64,000 nucleotides of DNA from Bacillota bacterium (GTDB lineage: Bacteria; Bacillota; Clostridia; Lachnospirales; Lachnospiraceae): positions 1 to 64,000 of the forward strand of contig JAEZGY010000062.1 of assembly GCA_023416695.1 (NCBI GenBank). Direction: 5' to 3'. The position numbers were made by a program, and so were the translations under genes. Below the pieces are notes generated by a model, which saw only the letters and a program-made list of their open reading frames with translations, searched no databases and was not told where the DNA came from. Shown piece after piece: positions 50,273-59,316 of this stretch (within the stretch, counting starts at the first letter, position 1; the number at the start of each line of letters is the position of its first letter).

Positions 50273-51058
50273 TTATTTTATCCGTCCCCATAGAGCATCA
50301 AGCTCTTCTATGGACATCTGGTTGAGGTTAAAACCCTCTAAATGGGCTAGATTCTCAACGCTTACAAATCTATTTATAAACTTATCTGTAGCATTTGTCA
50401 AGGAATTTTCCACATTTAGTTTCAAAAACCTTGATAAATTTACCACACTAAACATTAAGTCTCCGAATTCCTCTTCTTGATCAGCGAAACTGCCACTTTT
50501 TCTAGCTTCTCTAAGCTCTTCTAGCTCTTCTAGGACCTTTTTCTCAGCTTCCTCGTAATTCGGAAAATCAAAGCCAACTTTGGCAGCTTTTTTTTGTACT
50601 TTTTCAGCTCGAATTGTGGATGGAAGAGCTCTGGCAACACGTTTCATTCCATCGGATACCTTCTCTTCTGCTTTTTCCTCTTTCTTAATCTCCTCCCAAT
50701 TCTTAAACACCTCTTTGGAGGTATCGGCTTTCACCTCTCCAAACACATGAGGATGTCGACGAATCATCTTCTCACTAATGCCAGAAATTACGTCCTCAAT
50801 GGTAAAGTGCTGCTCTTCTTCTGCTATTACACTATGCATAATTACTTGTAAAAGCAAATCTCCTAGCTCTTCACAAAGATTCTCATAATCTCCACTTTTC
50901 TCATAGATATCTATTCCCTCAGCCACCTCATAGGCTTCCTCAATCAGACACGAACGTAACGAGCCATGTGTCTGCTCACGATCCCAAGGACAGCCCTCTG
51001 GGGCTCTTAGTCTTCGAATAATATCTACAAAATCATTAAAGCAATATTCCTTCTTCAT
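50273..51058 (-). CDS. mazG: Nucleoside triphosphate pyrophosphohydrolase MazG
   Basis: This 261-residue enzyme hydrolyses NTPs to NMPs and removes abnormal nucleotides. It has two MazG domains. The first carries the metal motif ExxE..ExxD (EEAYEVAEGID, then EELGDLLLQV, about 36-70) after CPWDREQTHGSL; the second has LEELEELREA and EEFGDLMFSVVNL (about 170-208). AAGGG lies before the ATG. It lacks the N-terminal methylase domain of Bacillus YabN. A possible promoter at 51153-51185 has TTGACT and TATAAT 21 bases apart. Confidence 0.94.
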   Translation of the reverse strand: MKKEYCFNDFVDIIRRLRAPEGCPWDREQTHGSLRSCLIEEAYEVAEGIDIYEKSGDYENLCEELGDLLLQVIMHSVIAEEEQHFTIEDVISGISEKMIRRHPHVFGEVKADTSKEVFKNWEEIKKEEKAEEKVSDGMKRVARALPSTIRAEKVQKKAAKVGFDFPNYEEAEKKVLEELEELREARKSGSFADQEEEFGDLMFSVVNLSRFLKLNVENSLTNATDKFINRFVSVENLAHLEGFNLNQMSIEELDALWGRIK

Positions 51059-51203
51059 CGGTTCACTTTCCCTTTGTCACAGTTAGATTCAGTATCCTAA
51101 CACCCTAAAGCAGGCATTAGTTTTACTGTTACCTTGTACATCTACTAATAGTATTATACATCAAATACAATATTTGAAAAGTCAAATTGGAAGCTATTAC
51201 ATG

Positions 51204-51818
51204 CTATTCCTTCTTACTACATCTTACAGTAATTCTTTTATCACCTACAAAATTACAGGTAAATAGAGTTAAGTCCCAACTAGAGTCCACCATTTCTTCT
51301 ACTGCATTGGCACTAAGTTCTTCCACCAATTCAACCTTGTACCAGACTACTTCATTGTTGGTATTGGTAAAGGATAATATATCTCCTTTTGAAAGTTTAT
51401 ATATGCTTCCAAAATGTGCCTTATAATTATGGGCAGCAATTACAAACTTTCCCGATATGTCTCCTGAATACCTGCAAGGTGCTATATTTAAATCACGATA
51501 CACATAATCTGATAAAACAGGTAACTTAAGTTGTAGTGAAGGAATGTTTATAATACCTATATAGTTGTGTTTATCTACCTCTATCTCACTAGAAGAAGTG
51601 GCTTTGGGTACAGCACTTGGAATCACATCATTTGTTGTGATTTCAGACTGTAACCCAGTCTCCTCTTTACTATCTATTTCTTGCATCAGTTTAGGAATGA
51701 TCTTATCTGCTGCAATTTTGGCCTTGTTCTCTAATCTATTATTATATAATAGCAGTATTAGCGCTGCCATTACAAAGACTGTTCCAAGGCTTATGAGCAA
51801 GTAACCTTTATTTTTCAT
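51204..51818 (-). CDS. Second sortase of the pilus locus
   Basis: This 204-residue sortase has an N-terminal signal-anchor (about 5-25), a linker, and a catalytic domain from about 85. The triad is present: His in IAAHNY (about 130), Cys in LTLFTCNF (about 186) and Arg in KRITVRC (about 199). It lacks the lid and the C-terminal helix of class C enzymes. It probably cleaves LPSTG-type signals to fix the finished pilus, or its small pilin, to the wall. The ATG at 51818 has GGGAG in front and overlaps the end of the small-pilin gene by 11 bases. Class assignment (B, D or E-like) is open. Confidence 0.88.
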   Translation of the reverse strand: MKNKGYLLISLGTVFVMAALILLLYNNRLENKAKIAADKIIPKLMQEIDSKEETGLQSEITTNDVIPSAVPKATSSSEIEVDKHNYIGIINIPSLQLKLPVLSDYVYRDLNIAPCRYSGDISGKFVIAAHNYKAHFGSIYKLSKGDILSFTNTNNEVVWYKVELVEELSANAVEEMVDSSWDLTLFTCNFVGDKRITVRCSKKE

Positions 51819-52503
51819 TAGATTCTCCCTTTTTATGAGATCGTAACAAAATAGTAACACCTATTAAGAGACAACTACACCCCATGACAGCGAGTACTGG
51901 TATAGGCCACTGAAGCATGCCTGTGCTTGGCAAGTCACCTGGCGTATCAGGATCAGGTATCGGTATTGTTGGGGTTGGGGTTGGTATTTGATCACTGTCT
52001 ATCTTAGGATAGAGATTAACTTGATAAATATAGCTGTCATTCTGATACATCGGTACTTCCACTAAACTAGGCATAAAGGTCTTATAATTCTTAACCTCTT
52101 TTCCTGTTTGAACTACCAGATATAAGCCTTTTTCTAATTGCTCGAATATCGCAGCTCCCTTTGTTGACGTAGTTTGAGTAATTCCCTTTATATTCTGATT
52201 CTCTGCATAAGAAGATAGCTGTTTGGCTAATTCCATACAATCAGACGAGGTTGCCCAAGTTAGATTACCTGTAAACCCAGCAAAATCAGGGGTACTTATA
52301 TACCTAGGTGTATATGTACTTGATAAATTGGCAATATGGTAAAGAGTAACCTGGACACCAGGTATAGGCAACGAGGTGTCTTCTGCATCAAAGGTGTTAA
52401 CTGTAATTGAACAAGTTTCCTCTGCCCTAACAGAAGTGCTTAGAGTATTTATCAGTCCAATTACGACTACTAGAGTAATTACATAGGTCCAAATTTTTTT
52501 CAT
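51808..52503 (-). CDS. Small SpaA-like pilin with LPSTG sorting signal
   Basis: This 231-residue secreted protein has a signal peptide (cleavage near SVRAEE, about residue 27), one SpaA/CnaB-like domain (PIPGVQVTLYHIANL, then YLVVQTGKEV), a Pro/Thr linker and the cell-wall sorting signal LPSTG, with a hydrophobic segment and a charged tail. A YPK-containing strand (YQVNLYPKID, about 160-170) resembles the pilin motif whose Lys takes part in polymerisation. It may be the basal pilin that joins the shaft to the wall. It lies between the two sortase genes. Confidence 0.87.
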   Translation of the reverse strand: MKKIWTYVITLVVVIGLINTLSTSVRAEETCSITVNTFDAEDTSLPIPGVQVTLYHIANLSSTYTPRYISTPDFAGFTGNLTWATSSDCMELAKQLSSYAENQNIKGITQTTSTKGAAIFEQLEKGLYLVVQTGKEVKNYKTFMPSLVEVPMYQNDSYIYQVNLYPKIDSDQIPTPTPTIPIPDPDTPGDLPSTGMLQWPIPVLAVMGCSCLLIGVTILLRSHKKGESNEK

Positions 52504-52519
52504 TTTATCAACTCCTTTG

Positions 52520-53350
52520 CTACTCCCGCTTTCTAATAAATCTTATTACCAGAAAGATAAAAATACTTAAAAGAGATGCTGCAACTATCACCGGAGCATA
52601 CTCAGACAAGTCAAATGCCTTCCTATCAGCCGTCCTAGTCTTATTATTCACAGCATTACTCTCTTCTTTCTTATTCTCAATCCTTACACCACGTACTAGT
52701 AAGCGATGAGAATTTACTGCATAAGGGGTACACGTAACCAAGGTAACGTAATCCTTACCATCTTCAATAGCTAGATCCTTCATATCTGAAGGCTCCACTA
52801 CTGTAATCATGCATACCTGATAGGTGAGTAGTCTATCTAAAATATGAATGGTAAAGGTATCCCCCTCCTTCATTTGATCTAAATCCGTAAACAGTTTTGC
52901 TGATGGCAATCCTCTATGCCCTACTAACACCGCATGACTACTTTCCCCACCACAGGGAAATGAGGACCCCTCCATGTGTCCTATACCTTCTTCTAAAACC
53001 TGCTCACCCATTCCATGAGAAATTGATAGTTTTACTCCGATCTTATCGATCTCAATATATCCTATCAATCCATCCCCTGTGACATTCAGAATATCATCAT
53101 ACGTTTTTCGTTCCGCCTCGGATAACTTAAAACGATTAGGATTTGATATAAGAGCCTTATTATATTCTTCAGCCTTCTGAAAGGTATTACTATAGTCCGT
53201 CTTAGAAAGCTTAGAAACCATGTTATCATACTCTTCTATTGCCTTACTTTGGTTCAAGCTATTCACATAATTACTCACTGTTGGGTATAACAACACTGAA
53301 AGTCCAATGATAAAAACAATCGAGATAAACACTAGCGTACGTCGTTTCAT
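52520..53350 (-). CDS. Class C (pilus-polymerising) sortase
   Basis: This 276-residue sortase has helices at both ends (about 5-25 and 250-270), as class C enzymes do. The triad is His in VLVGHRG (about 144), Cys in VTLVTCTPY (about 206) and Arg in NSHRLLVRG. The TLxTCTPYxxNSHRLLVRG signature is class C. It links pilin subunits through Lys and Thr into a covalent shaft. An aspartate-containing lid cannot be picked out with confidence. ATGGAGTG precedes the ATG, and the small-pilin gene starts 16 bases downstream. Confidence 0.94.
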   Translation of the reverse strand: MKRRTLVFISIVFIIGLSVLLYPTVSNYVNSLNQSKAIEEYDNMVSKLSKTDYSNTFQKAEEYNKALISNPNRFKLSEAERKTYDDILNVTGDGLIGYIEIDKIGVKLSISHGMGEQVLEEGIGHMEGSSFPCGGESSHAVLVGHRGLPSAKLFTDLDQMKEGDTFTIHILDRLLTYQVCMITVVEPSDMKDLAIEDGKDYVTLVTCTPYAVNSHRLLVRGVRIENKKEESNAVNNKTRTADRKAFDLSEYAPVIVAASLLSIFIFLVIRFIRKRE

Positions 53351-53429
53351 GGCTCACTCCATATTGTTAATAAATCAAGGACGAATTCTTTTGTTATTCG
53401 TCCCTGATTCTATTGTCCGTCTGTATAAA

Positions 53430-54956
53430 CTATTTGGCTACTGAAGCCATTCTTTTACGAATAATAAGGTATACGATGGCACCTGCCATTAAAAGAATAC
53501 CTATTACAGTAAATATTAAAGTACCACTACCACCAGTAGAAGGTATAAGAGTCTTGGCATTTTCAATATTAATCTTAAGATATCCAGGATCAGCTTCGAC
53601 ACCATCAACATGACCCGTGAGGCATTGGGTATCATTATTTCGAGCAGCTGTAATAGTAAATGTTACCGGCCCCGTAAGCTTATTATATCCAACTGGAGCA
53701 GCAACCTCTACTAATTGATATTCCCCTTCACCTAATTGTGTAATGGAAACAAAACCATCACTATCAGTAGTATATTCTTTTCCATCAAAATCCTGATAAC
53801 CATTATCAGATTTCTTCTGTAATTCGAATATAGCATCTTTTAGAGGAAGTTTTTCATTGTCTTTCCCCACTTCATACTTAACCACTGTTACTCCAAACGT
53901 ATATACTGTTGACGTAGAAGTTTTAGTATTATACATTTCTCTTACATATGGATTTATGGAGTATATTAATTTGGCTTCATTTATATTACCCGCTGGCCCA
54001 ACTGCAGCTTCATCTGTAACCTTTGCAGTATATGTAACAACTACTTGCTTAAGCTGTACTTGAGCGTCACCAATAGTTATGTTATTCAGCTCACTATAAT
54101 TAAAATCTAACTGATAGCCACTACTATTTATAGTTTTACTTATATAATATTTTGAATCACTGAGGTCAACAATACCACCCGTTGTTATACCCTCTACTTT
54201 AAATTTGTACCCACTAGCATCTGTAGTAATCTCTAATCCTGTTGGCATCGTATCCTCAATATAGTACTTAGTATCTACCGCACCAGCTTGATATATAGGA
54301 ACATCTGCTTTAACTGTATATTTAACCAAATCACCTAATCCTTTTACAACTTCCTTCAGTTCCTGGTCAATCTTTTTGGTTATTGTTATCTCACTACTTT
54401 TCATAGAACATTCTGTAGAATTCAGTATATATCCAGCTTCACTTACCTCTGGTAACAAGCTAGCAGTCGAAACTCTATATACTCTATCTGTGCCAGAAGC
54501 TATCATAAGGTACTGGCCAACTGTACAACCCTTATATTCTCGACTAGTGCCAGCATCTGGTAAAGGTACCACGCTACAGTCCCCTTTTTGGATTGCAGTA
54601 GCTAAGCTACTATAAAATTCATCCTTAAATTCTGTACTTGAATTTCCGAGAGCATCTATATAATTAGGTTTATCCTTGAAAAAATTATTAAATGTAGGTA
54701 TACTATTTACCCAGTCATTTACTTCTTTCACAAACTTATATCCAATAAAATGACCATTCACTATATCTGGAACTATAATTTGATATGCAGTAAGAGCATC
54801 TCCATCTTTCATTCCACTAACCGTAATGTTTGCCTTTAATCCTGATATAGTAGCTTCAGTTGTTTGTGTATCAGCAAATGCCATAGTTCCGAACATCATT
54901 GTAAATACCATACTCATACATATCACAAATGATAGTAATTTCTTTATTCTCTTCAT
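53430..54956 (-). CDS. Major (backbone) pilin, isopeptide-forming
   Basis: This 508-residue secreted protein starts with a signal peptide (cleavage near MAFADT, about 27). It has an N-terminal domain, a central isopeptide-type fimbrial domain (VKYTVKADVPIY, YIEDTMPTGLEI, about 208-330) and a C-terminal CnaB domain (GVTVVKYEVG to QLVEVAAPVGYN, where the Glu supports a Lys-Asn bond). The sorting signal is LIPSTGG, followed by a hydrophobic helix and a basic tail. Size and layout fit the shaft subunit. A canonical YPK pilin motif is not visible, which leaves the linking lysine open. Confidence 0.88.
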   Translation of the reverse strand: MKRIKKLLSFVICMSMVFTMMFGTMAFADTQTTEATISGLKANITVSGMKDGDALTAYQIIVPDIVNGHFIGYKFVKEVNDWVNSIPTFNNFFKDKPNYIDALGNSSTEFKDEFYSSLATAIQKGDCSVVPLPDAGTSREYKGCTVGQYLMIASGTDRVYRVSTASLLPEVSEAGYILNSTECSMKSSEITITKKIDQELKEVVKGLGDLVKYTVKADVPIYQAGAVDTKYYIEDTMPTGLEITTDASGYKFKVEGITTGGIVDLSDSKYYISKTINSSGYQLDFNYSELNNITIGDAQVQLKQVVVTYTAKVTDEAAVGPAGNINEAKLIYSINPYVREMYNTKTSTSTVYTFGVTVVKYEVGKDNEKLPLKDAIFELQKKSDNGYQDFDGKEYTTDSDGFVSITQLGEGEYQLVEVAAPVGYNKLTGPVTFTITAARNNDTQCLTGHVDGVEADPGYLKINIENAKTLIPSTGGSGTLIFTVIGILLMAGAIVYLIIRKRMASVAK

Positions 54957-55002
54957 TTTTCATTTATTCCTTTCTATTTTTCAATTGTCTTTATCAGAAA
55001 TA

Positions 55003-57360
55003 TTAGAATTTACATCTTCTTTTATATGCTATATGCACTATAAAAAGAATCCCGGATAGCATCAATAGAGCAATTCCAGAGACGGTGTAAACCACAGTAC
55101 CAGGGCCTCCTGTCTCAGGGAAAGTAATATTCTCAATATACTTACAGGTGTTTTCTACTATAATTGGTTTTCCTTGGCTATCAATGGATATCCCATTATT
55201 TTCATAGGTAGTCTCATAGTCACTCAGAGAATCCTCTACAAGATAGTAATATAATTTACAACCATCCTTATAGGAATCAAGGTTATCCCAATGATCTGTC
55301 CAGTTATTACTGCTATTTAGTACAGTTTGCCCAACCACTTCAGCATCAACTGGTATAGTATCTAATTTTTGTGTACTTCTCACCAGTTTTACGTTAACCC
55401 CATTAACGGTGACATCTGTCTTGTCGGTTCCATCTGGTTTATACCACTTCTTAACTGCTGTTATTGAAAAAGGATTTAACCTGTTTATTGCCGTAATAGT
55501 ATAACTAGTATTATCCTCCGTTACTACATAAGTAGGACTATATCCAGCAACAGGTTCTTCTACTACTTTATAAGTAAACTGTTTATCCCCTATTCTGACT
55601 GGCATATGAGTAATTTTTTGCTCCCAATTTGGTACTGTTAAACTATAGGTATCTATATATGTATCAGAACCCCCATCATTAGCATAAAGTTTAAGCTTAA
55701 CCTCAGATGGAAAATCCTTGCTCTTGCCCGTATTATCACTATTCTTCCACTGTTTCTTTAATACGATATCTTTATATTGTTCTCTTAATTGATTATCAAA
55801 ACTAATACTTGGTCTATTACATACTTTAGCTTCTTCACTTTTAACACTATAAATTCCATTAGTAACATCTGTATAGGTTTTATCTAGCTTTGATGAACCC
55901 ATCTTAACATCAGAAATAATGCTATCCTTTATATTAACTTCCTCTAAATAATATGTACTGTTGGCATCTATATCATAAATATCTACTGAATCTCCTGCCT
56001 TCATCTTAAATACCCCATTGCTATCAATAGTAACCTTGTCATTCTTATTATCATTTCTGTAAATATCATTACCTTTATAAAGGGCATAATTACTATTTTC
56101 TGCTGGCCCTTTTACATATAATTTAAAGGCATACTCAGCTTTATCAAAGTTAGAAGTATTTTCTCCAATAAGATTCTTCTTAATATGTAATCCTGTTGGA
56201 AGATTGAATTTTATTTCATTATTGGAATAACAACTTCCACGTTCTAGATAGTAAAATTTAAGATTATGTGTGGTTAGCGATGTATTCAATTTATTTGATA
56301 TATCTATCGTTGTGGCACTATGCTTTGTACCACTAGCATCAAAGTATTCAGGTATTGATACTTGCTTTTTAGCAAAATTAATCGTACCTTTAACGTCCTC
56401 ATGAATTCCTCCTAGATCTAGAAGCAATACACCATCAACAAATACCCAAACATCATCATCGCCAGAAAACTCAAATACTATTTCTCTACCATTTACCAAA
56501 CCACTATCAGGAAGTATGAAATCAAAGTCCATAGACATCCCAAAATGATGATTATAATAGGTACTTCCAGCAGAAACATCTTTTTGGGTTTCATCATACT
56601 GATTAAACGGAAAGAACCCTACTTTTTTTACACTTGGATTACTTATTGAATAAGTATCACTATATACCGTAAAGTCACCGCCGCCAGAATTGTTCCCATA
56701 ATAAGCATAATTTACGTTGCTGTTATATACGTAGTAGCCTTCACTATCTCGTTTAAATAGGTGATTTACGTCACTATAAATAGTTTTACCTGGAACCTGT
56801 ACTGTTGGGTTAAATAGGTAATTTAAACTAGGTCCTGTCGTTGTATTTAATACTGGATATCCATCTTCTAATGTATTCTTGACAATCCCTTGCCTGGCTG
56901 TGCTCCCTCCAGTAAATGCATTTATCGAATTAGATGTTGGAGTTGCAATACCTAGAAACAATAGTTCTCTTTGCTTACCACTGATAGCATTAATTCCCGC
57001 TATTGTAGGTGATGTAATACTGTTGGAAGTTGTATCTAAGTTCTTAAAGGTACCATCTGCATTCCTACCGTCATAGTCAAATAGGTTTAACATAATACCA
57101 TCTGAACGACTATCTACCGTATCTATAGTAGTAGGAAGAGCTATAGGCGTCGGTGTAGGTGTTGGTTTAGAATCTCCCGGACCAGCTAATGCTTTAGTTC
57201 CTGTATTAATAATGTTCTCCTGTGTCACTTTATACCTTAAAGTATACTGGAATATGATAGTGGATATAAAAATTGAAAACATTGCTATCGCAACAAATAT
57301 CCCTCTTCTCTTATTGTGTGGTTTCCCTCTTTTCTCTTGTCTGGTAGCACAGTTATTCAT
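55003..57360 (-). CDS. Large pilus tip adhesin with fibro-slime/PA14-like and CnaB domains
   Basis: This 785-residue protein has an N-terminal membrane segment (about 20-42) acting as the signal, then a fibro-slime/PA14-like domain (about 235-375; SGDDDVWVFVDGVLLLDLGG). This is followed by a SpaA-like region and two CnaB repeats (PSEVKLKLYANDGG to VVEEPVAGYSPT; ITAVKKWYKPDG to LVEDSLSDYE), and ends in FPETGG with helix and basic tail. Such tip proteins bind sugars or host and plant surfaces. The ATG at 57360 is preceded by AAGGGGG; the longer frame adds 12 codons. It is the first gene of the pilus operon, with a leader of up to 250 bases. Confidence 0.87.
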   Translation of the reverse strand: MNNCATRQEKRGKPHNKRRGIFVAIAMFSIFISTIIFQYTLRYKVTQENIINTGTKALAGPGDSKPTPTPTPIALPTTIDTVDSRSDGIMLNLFDYDGRNADGTFKNLDTTSNSITSPTIAGINAISGKQRELLFLGIATPTSNSINAFTGGSTARQGIVKNTLEDGYPVLNTTTGPSLNYLFNPTVQVPGKTIYSDVNHLFKRDSEGYYVYNSNVNYAYYGNNSGGGDFTVYSDTYSISNPSVKKVGFFPFNQYDETQKDVSAGSTYYNHHFGMSMDFDFILPDSGLVNGREIVFEFSGDDDVWVFVDGVLLLDLGGIHEDVKGTINFAKKQVSIPEYFDASGTKHSATTIDISNKLNTSLTTHNLKFYYLERGSCYSNNEIKFNLPTGLHIKKNLIGENTSNFDKAEYAFKLYVKGPAENSNYALYKGNDIYRNDNKNDKVTIDSNGVFKMKAGDSVDIYDIDANSTYYLEEVNIKDSIISDVKMGSSKLDKTYTDVTNGIYSVKSEEAKVCNRPSISFDNQLREQYKDIVLKKQWKNSDNTGKSKDFPSEVKLKLYANDGGSDTYIDTYSLTVPNWEQKITHMPVRIGDKQFTYKVVEEPVAGYSPTYVVTEDNTSYTITAINRLNPFSITAVKKWYKPDGTDKTDVTVNGVNVKLVRSTQKLDTIPVDAEVVGQTVLNSSNNWTDHWDNLDSYKDGCKLYYYLVEDSLSDYETTYENNGISIDSQGKPIIVENTCKYIENITFPETGGPGTVVYTVSGIALLMLSGILFIVHIAYKRRCKF

Positions 57361-57621
57361 AAATTCTGCCCCCTTGTCCTTCTTCACACATTTCATTAAG
57401 CTTCAACTTGTCTGTTGCAAACTAATTACTTCTTCTAATGTTTATCCAGTTGGGGTATCCTCATGTTATCGTATAAATAAAGTCTTTCCACTGTAACATA
57501 TCATTCCTTATTAATGTTTTCAATATAAATTGTAATATTTTTCCATTTTCATTATTATTACACAACATTTGTTTAAACGTTAAGAAAAGGTTTGTACATT
57601 TTATAACTGTAATATTAGGCA
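57361..57621 (-). other. Leader/promoter region of the pilus operon
   Basis: About 260 bases without a gene lie between the spoVT terminator and the tip-adhesin gene. They are strongly AT-rich. Possible promoters by eye are TTAACG-17-TAATAA and TTGAAA-17-TATGTT, neither convincing. A GTTTAAAC palindrome is present. Control of the pilus genes probably lies here. Confidence 0.4.
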
Positions 57622-57656
57622 TAAAAAAGAAGATGTCCTCATACGAAGCATCTTCC
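57622..57656 (-). terminator. Intrinsic terminator of spoVT
   Basis: On the minus strand GAAGATG pairs with CATCTTC around a 13-base loop and is followed by TTTTTTATG. It lies 14 bases after the spoVT stop and separates spoVT from the pilus operon. Confidence 0.85.
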
Positions 57657-57670
57657 ATTTTATCTTTATT

Positions 57671-58216
57671 CTATTGTTCCAGCTGACGGCCTAAGAAGCC
57701 TGCTGCTGCATGAGCAAGTTTAACTTCAACCTCACCAAATTTCACCTTAGGATCTTTTGTTAAGATGATTACCGCACCAATTGCATCACCTTCACTAATA
57801 ATCGGGCAAATAACTTGGTATTTGTACTCTTCTTCATCACTAGTAATCTTCTTATAATTCTTTTCATCTGAAGAACACACAACGTTCTCCCTTTGATTAA
57901 TAGCTTCTTCTAGTTCCTTACTAATTGCTTTAGAAACAAGATCTTTCTTTGTGGTTCCTGCAACAGCTATTAAGGAATCTCTATCAGCAATGCATACTAT
58001 ATGACCTGTTGTTTGGGCTAAGGAATCCGCATATTGCTTTGCAAATTGACTTAATTCACCAATAGGAGAATACTTCTTAAGAATGATTTCACCTTCACGA
58101 TCTGTAAAAATTTCAAGAGGGTCTCCCTCACGAATTCTCAAAGTTCTACGAATTTCTTTTGGAATAACAACACGTCCCAAGTCATCTATTCTTCTTACAA
58201 TACCAGTTGCCTTCAT
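57671..58216 (-). CDS. spoVT: Stage V sporulation protein T
   Basis: This 181-residue regulator has an AbrB-type DNA-binding N-terminus (MKATGIVRRIDDLGRVVIPK, swapped-hairpin fold) and a GAF-like C-terminal domain (about 60-180). SpoVT tunes sigma-G genes in the forespore. The ATG at 58216 has GGAGG in front; the longer frame adds seven codons. Its place between mfd/prsA and mazG is conserved, although truA and an ABC exporter separate it from prsA here, and the pilus locus from mazG. I found no clear sigma-G promoter by eye. Confidence 0.95.
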   Translation of the reverse strand: MKATGIVRRIDDLGRVVIPKEIRRTLRIREGDPLEIFTDREGEIILKKYSPIGELSQFAKQYADSLAQTTGHIVCIADRDSLIAVAGTTKKDLVSKAISKELEEAINQRENVVCSSDEKNYKKITSDEEEYKYQVICPIISEGDAIGAVIILTKDPKVKFGEVEVKLAHAAAGFLGRQLEQ

Positions 58217-58508
58217 AATGTTTCCTCCATTTAACATTTATCATATACAGTGCGCTATAGTTATATTGTTAGTAAAATTGAGAAATTTATACATTGACTC
58301 AATGTATTTCATAATATTTTACCGATTCAAAAAACACTGTATGTAAGAGGAATTTCAGTGGCCAACTGAGGGATGATATGTGATAAACGAGAAATATATA
58401 CCATTACAAAAACAAAAAGGTAAATGAGTAAAATGTTAACAACTCAAATACCTTGTTAGTATACCATGAAAATCCATTTAAGGAAATTTTAAAAATCTTA
58501 TATTCATA

Positions 58509-59282
58509 TTATATATTTTTATAGTATATCTTTGTTAAGCATAGTCCTTTTCCCTCCACAGTAGGACCTGCCAGACTTCGATTCCCTGTCCTTATAATCT
58601 CCTTAAGACTCTCTAGTGTTCGTTTATGAAGGCCTATTTCGATTAGGGTACCTGTAATGATTCGAAGCATGTGATAGAGGAATCCCTCCCCTTCATAAGT
58701 AATTATGATAAGGTTCTCTTGTTTTGTTATCTCTATTTCCGTGATGGTTTTTACAGTGGACCTTTTGTCATTCATTTGGGATGCAAACCCAGCAAAATCA
58801 TACTTTCCAATGAGCACTTTTGAAGCCTCTCTCATAGCCGAGATATCTAACTCACCCTCTAGAAAAAGGCATTGATGTCGAAGAAAAGGAGTAGGTTTGT
58901 CTTTACAGTAGATTTGATATTGATACTGCTTTCCTAAGGCAGAATAACGACTATGAAATTCCTTTGGTACCTTCTTTAGGGAAAGGACTTGAATATCAGG
59001 TGGAAGACTTTGATTAAAGGAGAGAATGTCCTCCTTTTGAAGCTTTCTATTGGTATGAAAATTGGCCACTTGCCCTTTTGCATGTACCTTGGCATCTGTT
59101 CGGGAAGCCCCTATGAGGTTCACTGATTCTTTACAGAAATCAGACAGGACATCTGCCAGAATCCCTTGTATTGTATTTTTACGATGTTCTCCACCTAACT
59201 GCTGCCACCCCTGATATTTGCTGCCATCATAGGCAATTTCAATCTTATAATTATAATCTAATCCCATTTGGTTAGCTTTCAC
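58509..59282 (-). CDS. truA: tRNA pseudouridine synthase A
   Basis: This 257-residue enzyme makes pseudouridine at positions 38-40 of the tRNA anticodon arm. The catalytic Asp is in GASRTDAKVHAKGQ (about residue 62), with the opening YDGSKYQGWQ and FLYHMLRIITGTLIEIG near the end also typical. The start is GTG at 59282, seven bases after AAGGAG. It lies 34 bases after the ABC permease gene and may share its transcript. The 290 bases from 58217 to 58508 hold no gene that I can support. Confidence 0.95.
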   Translation of the reverse strand: MKANQMGLDYNYKIEIAYDGSKYQGWQQLGGEHRKNTIQGILADVLSDFCKESVNLIGASRTDAKVHAKGQVANFHTNRKLQKEDILSFNQSLPPDIQVLSLKKVPKEFHSRYSALGKQYQYQIYCKDKPTPFLRHQCLFLEGELDISAMREASKVLIGKYDFAGFASQMNDKRSTVKTITEIEITKQENLIIITYEGEGFLYHMLRIITGTLIEIGLHKRTLESLKEIIRTGNRSLAGPTVEGKGLCLTKIYYKNI

Positions 59283-59316
59283 AAATGTTCTCCTTACATA
59301 GTAATATTAACAGCTC

